64,000 bases of DNA from positions 62,001-126,000 of the forward strand of contig NZ_JADQDR010000014.1 in the NCBI RefSeq assembly GCF_015694705.1, given 5' to 3'. Source of the DNA: Pontibacter rufus. GTDB taxonomy: Bacteria; Bacteroidota; Bacteroidia; Cytophagales; Hymenobacteraceae. This document shows, piece by piece, positions 45,549-54,272 of the stretch (positions are counted from its first letter, which is position 1; the number at the start of each line of letters is the position of its first letter). A program made the translations under genes and the position numbers. Below the pieces are notes generated by a model, which ran no database searches, was not told where the DNA came from, and worked only from the letters and a program-made list of their open reading frames with translations.

Positions 45549-45995
45549 ATGGATTCAGTAATTCGCGGCCTGGTAATTTATATCTTCCTGCTGATCATTT
45601 TCAAGATAAGCGGAAAGCGCACGCTTCACGAAGCTTCTACGTTCGACCTGGTGCTGTTGCTTATTATAGCAGAAACAACGCAACAAGCAATGCTGGGCGA
45701 AGATTTCTCTATGATCAACAGTTTTATACTGATTACAACACTCGTCTTTCTTGATATTGTGCTGTCTTTTATCAAACAAAAATCAAAAAATGCAGATAAG
45801 ATACTGGACGGAACCCCAACCATACTTGTTGATAACGGAAAGTTGCTAAAAGATCGGATGGATAAGGTGCGTGTAGATCAAGGTGATATCCTGGAATCTG
45901 CCAGAAAGCTTCAGGGATTGGAGTCGCTACAACAGGTAAAATATGCTATTCTTGAGAAAGACGGCAGTATCTCTATCATCCCGCAGGCTGAATAA
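45549..45995 (+). CDS. DUF421 (YetF-type) membrane protein
   Basis: A 148-residue protein with three hydrophobic segments (VIYIFLLIIFKISGK, LVLLLIIAETTQQAM, FILITTLVFLDIVLSF) and a cytoplasmic beta domain: TPTILVDNGKLLKDRMDKVRV, then EKDGSISIIP. GKRTLHEASTFDLVLLLIIAE is the typical DUF421 pattern (usually R/K-x-LGE.T.FD). The family has no assigned activity. It is shorter than Bacillus YetF (about 230) and lacks the second C-terminal repeat. Its stop codon overlaps the ATG of the next small frame (TAATG). Confidence 0.85.
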   Translation: MDSVIRGLVIYIFLLIIFKISGKRTLHEASTFDLVLLLIIAETTQQAMLGEDFSMINSFILITTLVFLDIVLSFIKQKSKNADKILDGTPTILVDNGKLLKDRMDKVRVDQGDILESARKLQGLESLQQVKYAILEKDGSISIIPQAE

Positions 45996-46165
45996 TGAAG
46001 AATTTGTTCAAAATCGTGAAAGGCGATGTAGATACGGATTACAAGATGAAGTCCCTGGATCTGCCTAAAAAGCGTCAAGTTTATACTTGCTTTATTGCTA
46101 CAGTTATTGTGACAGGCGGTTTAGGGTTTATATGTAGCAGTTGTTTCGCTTTACTTCAGATATAG
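45995..46165 (+). pseudogene. Small chimeric frame carrying a duplicated def 3' end
   Basis: A 56-codon open frame starting 1 bp within the DUF421 stop (TAATG). Residues about 6-27 (FKIVKGDVDTDYKMK then LPKKR) are a copy of the peptide deformylase C-terminus (AKITKGDVDTDYKMK, LAKKR). It runs past the former stop into a hydrophobic tail (CFIATVIVTGGLGFI) that comes from sequence corresponding to the def 3' UTR and terminator. It lacks all catalytic motifs of deformylase. I read it as a decaying duplication scar; translation as a small membrane peptide is possible because of the tight coupling. Confidence 0.55.
46019..46051 (+). repeat. def 3'-end repeat, copy B
   Basis: Partner of 44791-44823 in direct orientation, 1228 bp apart. 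The copies flank the hypothetical membrane protein and DUF421 genes. Confidence 0.9.
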
Positions 46166-46349
46166 CTGATAAGCTCCTATAGTAGCAATTTATACTTCAA
46201 GCAGTGCAGGTCTTGGCATTCTGCCATGCAGCCCGGGCATTGCAGAATGCTATAAAATCACTAATATTATAGTTCTGTTTATCAAACACTATGGCAACAA
46301 GCTTTGTTAGCAGCTCGTTGTTTCTGCATTTCACGCTTATCAGAAATTA

Positions 46350-47447
46350 ATGAATAAGGTTACAGTAATAAGCCCGGACATTCTCAAGACTAAACAGCAT
46401 TTTGTAATCCTCGATGGATTAAGAGGAATAGCGGCTTTGGCTATCGTGATCTTTCACTTTATGGAATGGATTTACCCGGACTCCAGCCAGAATTTTATCG
46501 GGCATGGCTTCCTGGCCGTGGACTTCTTTTTCTGCTTGTCCGGGTTTGTTATCGGATACGCTTATGACGACCGTATCGGGAAAATGGGGGTTCTGGAATT
46601 TTTTAAATCAAGGCTGATAAGGCTGCACCCTTTAATTATTTTAGGCTCCGTACTAGGTTTACTGGCTTTTCTCTTCGACCCATTTGCTGCTTATACAGGC
46701 GTGTATGGCACGGGCAGGCTTCTGCTGGTGTTTCTTTGCTCCATACTTCTTATTCCCTTTCCGGTGATGGAAGACCGCGCTTTCAACCTGTTCGGTCTCA
46801 ATGCTCCTTCGTGGTCATTGTTCTGGGAATACGTCGCCAATATCGTTTATGCCCTCGTCCTCTGCAAGCTCTCGCGCCGCTATCTGGCTGTACTCACCAT
46901 GCTGGCAGCGGTTGCCCTTTGTCTTGTTTGTTATCGTGCAGGAAACCTGCTGGGCGGCTGGGCAGGAGAGAACTTTTGGGATGGCTGTGCCCGTATCTCT
47001 TATTCTTTCTCAGCCGGGCTGTTGATCTATCGTTCTAACTGGATTATCAAAAACAGGCTCGGGTTTATTGGCTTGGCTATCTTGCTGTCGCTGGCCTTTG
47101 TGATGCCTCATTTTAAATGGAACTGGCTGGCAGAATTGCTGGTTGTCCTGTTCTATTTCCCCTTGCTTGTTGCCTTGGGCGCTGGTTCCGGCTTATCGTC
47201 AGGGTTAAAGAAGATCTGCGTATTTTCCGGAAAGATATCATATCCCCTGTACATGACACATTATGCTGCCATCTGGGTATTTGGCAACTATTACACGAGT
47301 ACCAAACCCGGAACAAGCGAGCTGTTCTTTATCATAACCATAGGAACAATGCTGCTGGTCGGCTTCGCCTATCTGGTAATGGTCATTTATGATATTCCTG
47401 TCAGAAGATACTTAAGCCGTAAGAGGCAAGGTGGGTTAAGACCCTAG
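46350..47447 (+). CDS. Acyltransferase family 3 (OafA-like) membrane protein
   Basis: A 365-residue polytopic membrane protein with about ten helices. The start FVILDGLRGIAALAIVIFHF carries the family R-G-x-A-A and the catalytic-type histidine of acyltransferase-3 enzymes, followed by GHGFLAVDFFFCLSGFVIGYAYDDR and FFKSRLIRLHPL (conserved R/H). These enzymes transfer acyl groups, mostly acetyl, to surface polysaccharides or other envelope molecules. The target is not evident: no glycosyltransferases are adjacent. It is separated from the leftward S41 peptidase gene by a 28-bp hairpin. Confidence 0.9.
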   Translation: MNKVTVISPDILKTKQHFVILDGLRGIAALAIVIFHFMEWIYPDSSQNFIGHGFLAVDFFFCLSGFVIGYAYDDRIGKMGVLEFFKSRLIRLHPLIILGSVLGLLAFLFDPFAAYTGVYGTGRLLLVFLCSILLIPFPVMEDRAFNLFGLNAPSWSLFWEYVANIVYALVLCKLSRRYLAVLTMLAAVALCLVCYRAGNLLGGWAGENFWDGCARISYSFSAGLLIYRSNWIIKNRLGFIGLAILLSLAFVMPHFKWNWLAELLVVLFYFPLLVALGAGSGLSSGLKKICVFSGKISYPLYMTHYAAIWVFGNYYTSTKPGTSELFFIITIGTMLLVGFAYLVMVIYDIPVRRYLSRKRQGGLRP

Positions 47448-47645
47448 TACTTTTAAAATTTAGTTGCATTTACGGGATTCTCAGCTGTTTCTTCTCCCCG
47501 AAAAAATTATGGCTTATAAGCTAACTTATGTTAAGCTAGTTTAACGGTTAAGGGTTTGAGTTGTGTCCGATTTATAGTACTCACTGTCACCCTGCACTAA
47601 AGTAGTTAGAAAGTAGAAAGCAGACGAGATTCACATTACTAGGGC

Positions 47646-47705
47646 AGAACTTAAACGCTATGTTATCTGCATTGAATAATGCAGATAACATAGCGTTTAA
47701 GTTCT
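47646..47705. repeat. 28-bp perfect inverted repeat (long hairpin)
   Basis: Left arm 47646-47673 (begins AGAACTTAAACGCTATG) and right arm 47678-47705 are perfect reverse complements of 28 bp with a 4-nt loop, GAAT. It lies between convergent genes (acyltransferase and S41 peptidase). It could end transcription in both directions, but it lacks the A/T-tract layout of the other terminators here and is much longer. The remaining 300-bp gap (47448-47746) shows no gene. Confidence 0.85.
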
Positions 47706-47746
47706 AATTTATTTAGGTATGACACTTTTGCAACTACGCATAGTTG

Positions 47747-49393
47747 TTATTTAGCATGCTTTATAAGCTTCAAAGCAGTGTCCAAATCCAAATCCTTTCC
47801 ACTTAATTTATCCTGAATAGAAGAGTGAATTGTAAAGTCAGGTTTGACTCCATTTGACTCCTGCGATTGATCATTGAACCGCACAGTCTTGAATACGAAC
47901 ATTTCAATTTCCAATTTAGAGTTTGGCAGTGTAAGATTTCCCCATGTGCCGCCTGTATTGCCATTGTAATTGCCACCCGTCTCTTCACCAATTAGGATGC
48001 CTCTTTTAAAGTGATGAACCAGGGACGCAAAGGAAGACGCTTGTGATCCTACCAGCCCATCAATAAGCAAATACACATTTCCTGTAAAGCTATTTGCTTT
48101 AGGTTGTATTGTTTGCAGGACAGGGTAATCTTTTAGACGATAAGCACCTTCGCTAGTTTTGGTATAATCCTCTTTTTTAAAAGCTATGGTGTCTCCATTA
48201 CTGTCTTTTACACCTGCAAAACTCCAATACTTCAGCGGGATGGATCTTAACTCCATGTATTGAACTTCAGTAAAAGCTTTTTGAGTTAGATAGGAAAACA
48301 GATAGCTCCCATTTCCACTGCTTCCACCGATATTGCCACGAATGTCAATAATCAGATTTTTTATATTCCTCTGCTTGATTTCAAGGAATGTGCTGTCTAT
48401 GTAACTTGCGAAGTCCTGACCATGGTGCCTGATATAACCATCGGAAAAAATCTTAATTTGTAAAACAGCCGTTGAGGACTCAGGAAGAAAGTGAAGAGAA
48501 AGTGGATTAGGCGAAGGCGGTATAAAAGGCGAGGAGATTTTCTTATTATTAGAAATATTCCGCACCCTGTTTTGTTCAATCTGATTCAAAGGCAACGCTT
48601 TTACCTTCGCTGTTTTCTTTTTCCCATTATGTTTTAGCTCCACAGTAAACCATTCAGGCTGGCCATAGAAGCCGTTATAATAAGTGGCAAAACTGTTGCT
48701 TAGCGTCCTGTACTTGAATGTCTCAGTATTATTGTCAACTATCATGTATTTGAAAAGTTGTTTAGTAATGCTATTCAATGGTTCATTATTGATCTTAATT
48801 ACTTCACTGCCAACAGGAATGGCAGGATCATCGCTGTTGTTATTAAAAATATATCCTTTACCATTGGCATAAGTAATATCAAAGGGAAAATACTTTCCCT
48901 CTATTGATTGCGACTGTGCGTACAGCGATGGCAGTCGGGTATTCATATGAAGATCTCCTATAGTTGCGGTGAGCGACCTTATAACTTTGTGAAATTCAGA
49001 AACCGTCATGGGCTCATTTAACCGGGAATAACTTTGTTTGAAGGCAGCATCCAATGAATCTTTGGAAACATGCCAATACAGAGCGGGATGCGACGCTTCC
49101 AATGCCAGCCTATAAAGGTTCAAATCTCCTTTCAAGGATTGAACATCGTACAACTTATGATAGCCAACAAGGATTGAATCAAGACTTAACAAACTCATCT
49201 GGCAATGTGGGCAGATACCAGGCTTGTTAAATGTTATTGTATCACAAGAAGCATTGCAAGGGCCACATATGTATTTCCCAGAAAGACTATTTTGGGATTG
49301 GGCACTTAACGTAAATGCTAATAGGCTTGTGAAAATAAAACAGAATAGTACAGCTCTCTTTATAAAAATGCTTAGATTCAGATTGGTCTTCAT
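47747..49393 (-). CDS. Secreted S41 peptidase with N-terminal heavy-metal-binding-like cysteine motif
   Basis: About 548 residues from the ATG at 49393 (a further ATG 12 codons upstream is less likely). Signal peptide: RAVLFCFIFTSLLAFTLSAQ. Residues about 38-65 have ICGPCNASCDTITFNKPG then ICPHCQMSLL, laid out like the heavy-metal-binding domain of copper ATPases and RND subunits (C..C...KPG.CPHC.M.L). The peptidase part shows NLIIDIRGNIGGSSGNG and the catalytic serine region LVGSQASSFASL. No PDZ domain is obvious. The DNA is visibly more AT-rich than neighbouring genes, suggesting acquisition. Substrate unknown. Faces the acyltransferase gene across the 28-bp hairpin. Confidence 0.85.
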   Translation of the reverse strand: MKTNLNLSIFIKRAVLFCFIFTSLLAFTLSAQSQNSLSGKYICGPCNASCDTITFNKPGICPHCQMSLLSLDSILVGYHKLYDVQSLKGDLNLYRLALEASHPALYWHVSKDSLDAAFKQSYSRLNEPMTVSEFHKVIRSLTATIGDLHMNTRLPSLYAQSQSIEGKYFPFDITYANGKGYIFNNNSDDPAIPVGSEVIKINNEPLNSITKQLFKYMIVDNNTETFKYRTLSNSFATYYNGFYGQPEWFTVELKHNGKKKTAKVKALPLNQIEQNRVRNISNNKKISSPFIPPSPNPLSLHFLPESSTAVLQIKIFSDGYIRHHGQDFASYIDSTFLEIKQRNIKNLIIDIRGNIGGSSGNGSYLFSYLTQKAFTEVQYMELRSIPLKYWSFAGVKDSNGDTIAFKKEDYTKTSEGAYRLKDYPVLQTIQPKANSFTGNVYLLIDGLVGSQASSFASLVHHFKRGILIGEETGGNYNGNTGGTWGNLTLPNSKLEIEMFVFKTVRFNDQSQESNGVKPDFTIHSSIQDKLSGKDLDLDTALKLIKHAK

Positions 49394-49897
49394 AATTCGA
49401 TTGAGTGAAGGTGAATAAGTCATTTGCACCTAATTAGCGGATACGCGTAGATTGTTGCGTTTTTCCGGCCTACGGGTGTTATATAAGCTGATTAGGATTG
49501 CCGAATATACTATAATAAGGATAAATATAAAATAATCCGCCTGAAAGTTGCCACTCCCCTGGAAAGTACCAAAAGCGGCACCCCCTCCAGGAGGCTGTGG
49601 GGGCTGTTTCTCTTATAACTACTCTTATGTTTAATATACTCAAATTCTATGAAACTTTCAACAAATCTTTAGCAGCTTCAAACAAGAGTTTCTGATAGTC
49701 GATTACTTGTCCTGTTCTTCCAAACTTACAACACCTGTTCTTTTGTATTTGCAATCTGCTTAGCATCTTAAACACCTGAGTCATTAAAATCGGATTGCAA
49801 ATCCTCATAATAACAGCTTCCGGATTATAAATCCGGAAGAGCAGGGGCAAATCCAAAGCAGAAAGCCTTACACCTCCATACTTTCACTTTATACTTA
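49394..49897. other. AT-rich intergenic region with a REP-like hairpin
   Basis: About 500 bp with no supported gene; the frame 49647-49856 (minus) is probably random. CTTCCGGATT at 49817-49826 pairs perfectly with AATCCGGAAG at 49830-49839 (3-nt loop). Close by is CGGATTGCAAATCC near 49791, a nearly palindromic unit. Together they resemble the short intergenic repeats of Bacteroidota and share the CTTCCGGAT core with the hairpin at 41906-41940. A TTATACTT lies at about 49888. It must also include the S41 peptidase promoter. Confidence 0.5.
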
Positions 49898-51115
49898 TCA
49901 GCTAACAAGCACTTTCTCTGGCTTTTCTACCTGTTGCGCTGCTTTCACTTGTAAGGCTGTGGTGGGGCGTTTTCTGATGCCTGCACGGTATAAAACAGCC
50001 TGGCTACCCTCTAAGCTTTTGTGCAAGGCCACCTCAAGCAGCCTGTTAAAAGCCGGTATAAAGGCAAACCGCCGTTCAGCCCACTCAAAAGCATTTACAG
50101 AACCCAGCGACAGCACAGCCGTTATGGCCCAGGCAAAAGCCACCGGCAGGATATCGTGGTTTACCGCAGGCGTCAGGAGAATCACCACATTGCCGTAGAA
50201 AAATATAATGAAAGTGTTGCCGCCGTAGTAAGTTATTTTCTCTTTTATGCTGCTTTTCAGGCGGGACGCCGCCAGCCAGCTAATGCCCCAGTAAAGGATA
50301 AAGGTTAGTATGCCGTAAGCAAAATAAATATAACTGTTATGCGCCCGGTATCCGGCGTACCTGGCTACGCCGGCCAGAAATGGGTACAAGCCAGCCTGTC
50401 CGATTTCAATTGCAATTGCACCAAAAGACACAACCCCCACACCCACTAGTATGTTCCTCTGGCGTATAGTACCGCCAGCCGATGCGTAATTTGCCACCAG
50501 TCCGCCAAACATTATCAATATGATGGAATGGATGATACTGGGGCCGAAGTTATCCTTCAGGCCGAGAAACAAGCTGCCTGCATGCTGAAAGGGGAACGGA
50601 AGCGTATAGGTGAAAAACTGAGCCAGTTCTGCCATCGCTATCAGCAATAGCACCAGCGAAACCTGCCATTTCCATGCTAACCTGAACCGCACCCACATCA
50701 ATAAAAATGCAACAGGTATTAGTAAGGCATAGCACTTAAACAGGTCGGCATGCGAATGGCCCGGCACGAACAGGAGGAGGCTGCTCACAAAGTGCCTGAA
50801 AGAGGCATCTCCTGTTAAAAACACAACCAGCATGATGGCCGCAAACGCAAGATAGCACAGTATCGCCCTCGTTAGCATTCTGACCAGCACTACCCGCGGC
50901 CCTTTAACTGCCCAGCGCCTTGCATATACATATTCTAGCATGAAGCCAAAAATAATAAGCAAAGTAGGCGTTGCAGATCGTGTAACCGCTTTCACCAGAA
51001 CAGGCCTGCCGAGATGCTGCGAAAGGATGAAATGACTTATTAAAGCCAGGAAAACTAAAAACAAGCGTAAAAGGTCGAAATGGTACAGCCTTTTGGAGCC
51101 GGCAGTTGCCTTCAT
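49898..51115 (-). CDS. Acyltransferase-3-like multi-spanning membrane protein
   Basis: A 405-residue protein with about ten transmembrane helices. The N-terminus KRLYHFDLLRLFLVFLALISHF resembles acyltransferase-3 proteins (D-x-L-R with a histidine in the first helix, LISHF), and TRSATPTLLIIFGFMLEYVYARRW matches the second helix and its basic loop. The later sequence is divergent, with no clear second conserved block, so acyl transfer is likely but unproven. The last about 55 residues form a cytoplasmic tail (FNRLLEVALHKSLEG, KAAQQVEKPEKVLVS). Single gene, divergent from the phospholipase-like gene. Confidence 0.72.
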   Translation of the reverse strand: MKATAGSKRLYHFDLLRLFLVFLALISHFILSQHLGRPVLVKAVTRSATPTLLIIFGFMLEYVYARRWAVKGPRVVLVRMLTRAILCYLAFAAIMLVVFLTGDASFRHFVSSLLLFVPGHSHADLFKCYALLIPVAFLLMWVRFRLAWKWQVSLVLLLIAMAELAQFFTYTLPFPFQHAGSLFLGLKDNFGPSIIHSIILIMFGGLVANYASAGGTIRQRNILVGVGVVSFGAIAIEIGQAGLYPFLAGVARYAGYRAHNSYIYFAYGILTFILYWGISWLAASRLKSSIKEKITYYGGNTFIIFFYGNVVILLTPAVNHDILPVAFAWAITAVLSLGSVNAFEWAERRFAFIPAFNRLLEVALHKSLEGSQAVLYRAGIRKRPTTALQVKAAQQVEKPEKVLVS

Positions 51116-51337
51116 TGTTAATTTTATAGTATCTGAACAAAAGATTGACTTAATACCATATTAATATATAAAAGTTTCAATTTGTTGTTGAAAATTAGCA
51201 GGAATGTAAATGCAGCAGGTTTACGCATTTAAGTCCATGCATAGCCCGGCCCTACGGATTATAGCCTGGCAGTACAAAAAATGGTATAAAGCCCACATCC
51301 ATTTACCTCGGCTTACATCTGTGCGTATGCAGCAGGT

Positions 51338-52312
51338 ATGGCCCCAAAACAAAAAGCTATCCTGCTCCTGTTCGCGCTGCTGTTGCCGCTCAACGGCTAT
51401 ACCTGGGGCTTTTTTGCGCACCAGCGCATCAACAGGCTGGCCGTGTTTGCGCTGCCGCCCGACATGATTGGCTTCTACAAAAAACACCTCCGCTACATCA
51501 CCGAAAACGCCGTAAACCCCGACCGCCGCCGCTATGCCGTAGAAGGCGAAGCCGCCCGCCACTACATCGACCTGGACGTGTACGGCGACAGCGCCTTGTA
51601 TAAAATGCCGCGCTTCTGGCAGGAGGCTGTGGCAAAGTATAGCGAGGACACGCTGCAGGCCTACGGCATCGTTCCCTGGCACATCAGCCTGATGAAGTAT
51701 CAACTGACACAAGCCTTTAAAGATCGTAACCTCGACCGCATCCTGCGCCTCTCCACCGAAATGGGGCATTATGTAGCCGATGCCTGCGTGCCGCTCCACA
51801 CCACCCGGAATTATAATGGGCAGCTCACAGGCCAGCTTGGCATTCATGCTTTCTGGGAGTCGCGGTTGCCCGAACTGTATGCCGGCAGTTACGATTTTTT
51901 TGTAGGCCAGGCGCAATACATTGAGCAACCGCAGCTAAAAGCCTGGCAACTGGTAGCCAGCGCGCATACGGCCCTGGACTCCGTTTTATACCTGGAGAAG
52001 CAGCTGACGCGGGAGTTTGATGAAGAAAAGAAGTATAGCTTTGAAGTGCGCAACAACCTGACCACCCGCGTATACTCCCGCGAGTTTTCGGCGGCTTACA
52101 GCCGGATGCTCAACGGGCAGGTAGAACGCCAGATGCGCCTGGCCATACTTACGGTAGCCAGCTACTGGTACACCGCCTGGGTTGATGCCGGCCAGCCTGA
52201 TCTCAGCAAAATTACCCAGCCCTTATCCGCAGAAGAACTGCAGCGCCTGGAGATGGAGAAGAAAGATTATGACACAGGCCCGCATAAAGCCCGGGAAGAA
52301 GGAGAAGATTAG
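51338..52312 (+). CDS. Zinc-dependent phospholipase C family protein
   Basis: A 324-residue secreted protein. The signal (LLLFALLLPLNGYT) appears to be cleaved just before WGFFAHQRINRLAVF, which would make Trp the mature first residue; in phospholipase C/P1 nuclease enzymes the N-terminal Trp and this His bind zinc. Other ligand segments: ARHYIDLDVYGD, MGHYVADACVPLHTTRNYNGQ (H..D...H) and GIHAFWESRLPEL (H...E). All point to an intact trinuclear zinc site. It may hydrolyse phospholipids or phosphodiesters outside the cell. Expected length. Single gene. Confidence 0.9.
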   Translation: MAPKQKAILLLFALLLPLNGYTWGFFAHQRINRLAVFALPPDMIGFYKKHLRYITENAVNPDRRRYAVEGEAARHYIDLDVYGDSALYKMPRFWQEAVAKYSEDTLQAYGIVPWHISLMKYQLTQAFKDRNLDRILRLSTEMGHYVADACVPLHTTRNYNGQLTGQLGIHAFWESRLPELYAGSYDFFVGQAQYIEQPQLKAWQLVASAHTALDSVLYLEKQLTREFDEEKKYSFEVRNNLTTRVYSREFSAAYSRMLNGQVERQMRLAILTVASYWYTAWVDAGQPDLSKITQPLSAEELQRLEMEKKDYDTGPHKAREEGED

Positions 52313-52540
52313 CCAGCGCCTTACACCTTGTGTAGCTCCTGATACTATACTTATACCTGCTTCAAGCTCATAGCAGGGCTATGCAGGGTAGAAAGCCACA
52401 GCAATACTGATACCCAGACACATACAACCGTAATCTGCTATAGCAGCATCACGGCCGGTTACTAGTCTATCCCTGAAGGCGGTTTCCGGGGCAAGGCAAA
52501 AATCCGTAACTTGCTACACCATAAAACAACCAAACTTTAA

Positions 52541-54121
52541 ATGACAACCAAACATACTCTTTTGCCACGGCTGCATGTCCTGCTTTTGCTGGCGCTCACG
52601 CTGCTGGTGCAGCAAACTGCTTCGGCACAGCAAACGCTTACGAAAGTAAACCTCCAAGAGCTGGATGCCTATTACCAGAAAGCCCTGCAGGACTGGAATG
52701 TGCCGGGCATGGCCATTGCTATTGTTAAAGATGACTCTGTAATTTTTGCGAAAGGGTATGGCGTAAAGAACATCGAAACCGGCGGCGCGGTAGATGCCAA
52801 TACACTCTTCGGCATTGCCTCCAACACCAAAGCATATACGGCCGCTGCGCTGGGCATCCTGGTAGATGAAGGCAAAATCAGCTGGAATGACCCGGTACAG
52901 AAATATCTGCCCTACCTGCAGCTCTACAGCCCTTATGTAACCGAAAACCTGACGATTGAAGACCTGCTGTGCCACCGCGTGGGCTTCCGGACGTTTGCCG
53001 GCGATTTGCTGTGGTATAATACCACTTACAGCCGTCCCGAAATTATCAGGCGCATGCGTTACCTGGAGCCCAGCTATGGTTTCCGCAACGGCTACGGCTA
53101 CTCCAACCTGATGTTTATCACAGCTGGCGAAGTGATAGAGGCTGTCTCGGGCACTACCTGGGAGAACTTTATCAAAACGCATTTCCTGCAGCCGCTCGGA
53201 ATGAACCGCACTTATACTTCGGTGAATGATTTGAAAGGGGTGGACAATGTAACCACACCACACGGCTTTGACGCGAACGGAAAGCCCTACCCCACCGTTC
53301 TCACCGCCTGGGACAACTGGAACCCGGCAGCCGGAATTTTTACCAGCGTAAACCAGGATGCACAATGGCTGCGCCTGCAACTGAACCGCGGCACCTACAA
53401 AGGCAAGCGCATCTTCAGCGAGGATGTGAGCCGCAACATGTGGAATGCCCACAACCCGTTTCCAGTGTCTGAGAAATCAGAAGAGATCAATCCCTCCACG
53501 CACTTTTCGGCTGCCGGGCTGGGCTGGATGCTCACTGATTACGAGGGCCACAAAATCGTAGCGCATGGTGGCGGCCACGAAGGTATGAACAGCCGCACAG
53601 TACTGGTGCCGGAGGAGAACCTGGGCATTGTAATCCTGACCAACAGCATGAGCAGCATCATGACGCCCATCGCCAACTATACCATTGACCAGTTTTTAGG
53701 TATCGAAAACGGCCGCGACTGGAGTGCTTTTTATTTAGATAACATCGCCAAAGACAAAAAAGCGGAGCAGGAAACCCTGGACAAAGCGCCAAAGAAAACA
53801 AAAAAGCGCCAGGAAAAGCCCACCCACGATCTGGCTGCATACGCCGGCACGTATCACAGCGAGCTTTACGGCGATGCCACCATTACACTGAAAGGCGGCA
53901 AACTGGCCCTGCAACTGGTACCAGCCCCAACGCTGGGCGGCACACTCACATTCTGGCAGCACGACATCTTTAACCTGGACTGGAAAAACGATTATGCGCT
54001 GTTGCACCCCACCAATGTGCGTTTTTTAGTTGGCGAAGATGGCGGCATCGCCGGCATGCGCCTCGACTCCGACAACCCCGACTTTCATTTTGACGAGCTG
54101 AAATTTGAGAAAGTAAAGTAA
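52541..54121 (+). CDS. Serine hydrolase, beta-lactamase/penicillin-binding-protein class C fold with DUF3471
   Basis: A 526-residue exported enzyme. Signal peptide ends at TASAQ (about 30). Class C motifs: S94-N-T-K97 in GIASNTKAYTAAALG, the Y-S-N motif in GYGYSNLMFITAGEV, and HGGGHEGMNS as the third (KTG-like) motif. A linker rich in Lys (KKAEQETLDKAPKKTKKRQ) leads into a C-terminal DUF3471 beta domain (LAAYAGTYHSELYGDATITL). Such proteins are mostly peptidases or esterases in the periplasm or outside the cell; the substrate cannot be inferred. Single gene followed by a strong hairpin. Confidence 0.92.
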   Translation: MTTKHTLLPRLHVLLLLALTLLVQQTASAQQTLTKVNLQELDAYYQKALQDWNVPGMAIAIVKDDSVIFAKGYGVKNIETGGAVDANTLFGIASNTKAYTAAALGILVDEGKISWNDPVQKYLPYLQLYSPYVTENLTIEDLLCHRVGFRTFAGDLLWYNTTYSRPEIIRRMRYLEPSYGFRNGYGYSNLMFITAGEVIEAVSGTTWENFIKTHFLQPLGMNRTYTSVNDLKGVDNVTTPHGFDANGKPYPTVLTAWDNWNPAAGIFTSVNQDAQWLRLQLNRGTYKGKRIFSEDVSRNMWNAHNPFPVSEKSEEINPSTHFSAAGLGWMLTDYEGHKIVAHGGGHEGMNSRTVLVPEENLGIVILTNSMSSIMTPIANYTIDQFLGIENGRDWSAFYLDNIAKDKKAEQETLDKAPKKTKKRQEKPTHDLAAYAGTYHSELYGDATITLKGGKLALQLVPAPTLGGTLTFWQHDIFNLDWKNDYALLHPTNVRFLVGEDGGIAGMRLDSDNPDFHFDELKFEKVK

Positions 54122-54208
54122 TTGTTGGTTATTTCGGCTCTGAGCTGAAATTATAGAAGTAAGAACGGCCGTTCTACAGTAATCCGGGTATTACGACCTG
54201 CCGTTCCT

Positions 54209-54258
54209 CTTAAACTAAAAGGCCGCATACTAGCTAGTATGTGGCCTTTTAGTTTAAG
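54209..54258 (+). terminator. Terminator after the serine hydrolase gene
   Basis: 24-nt arms (54209-54232 and 54235-54258) pair with one G-U type mismatch around a 2-nt loop; arms start CTTAAACTAAAAGGCCGC. It also closes the small leftward gene that ends at 54273. Confidence 0.8.
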
Positions 54259-54272
54259 AAAGGAGTGTTTTT

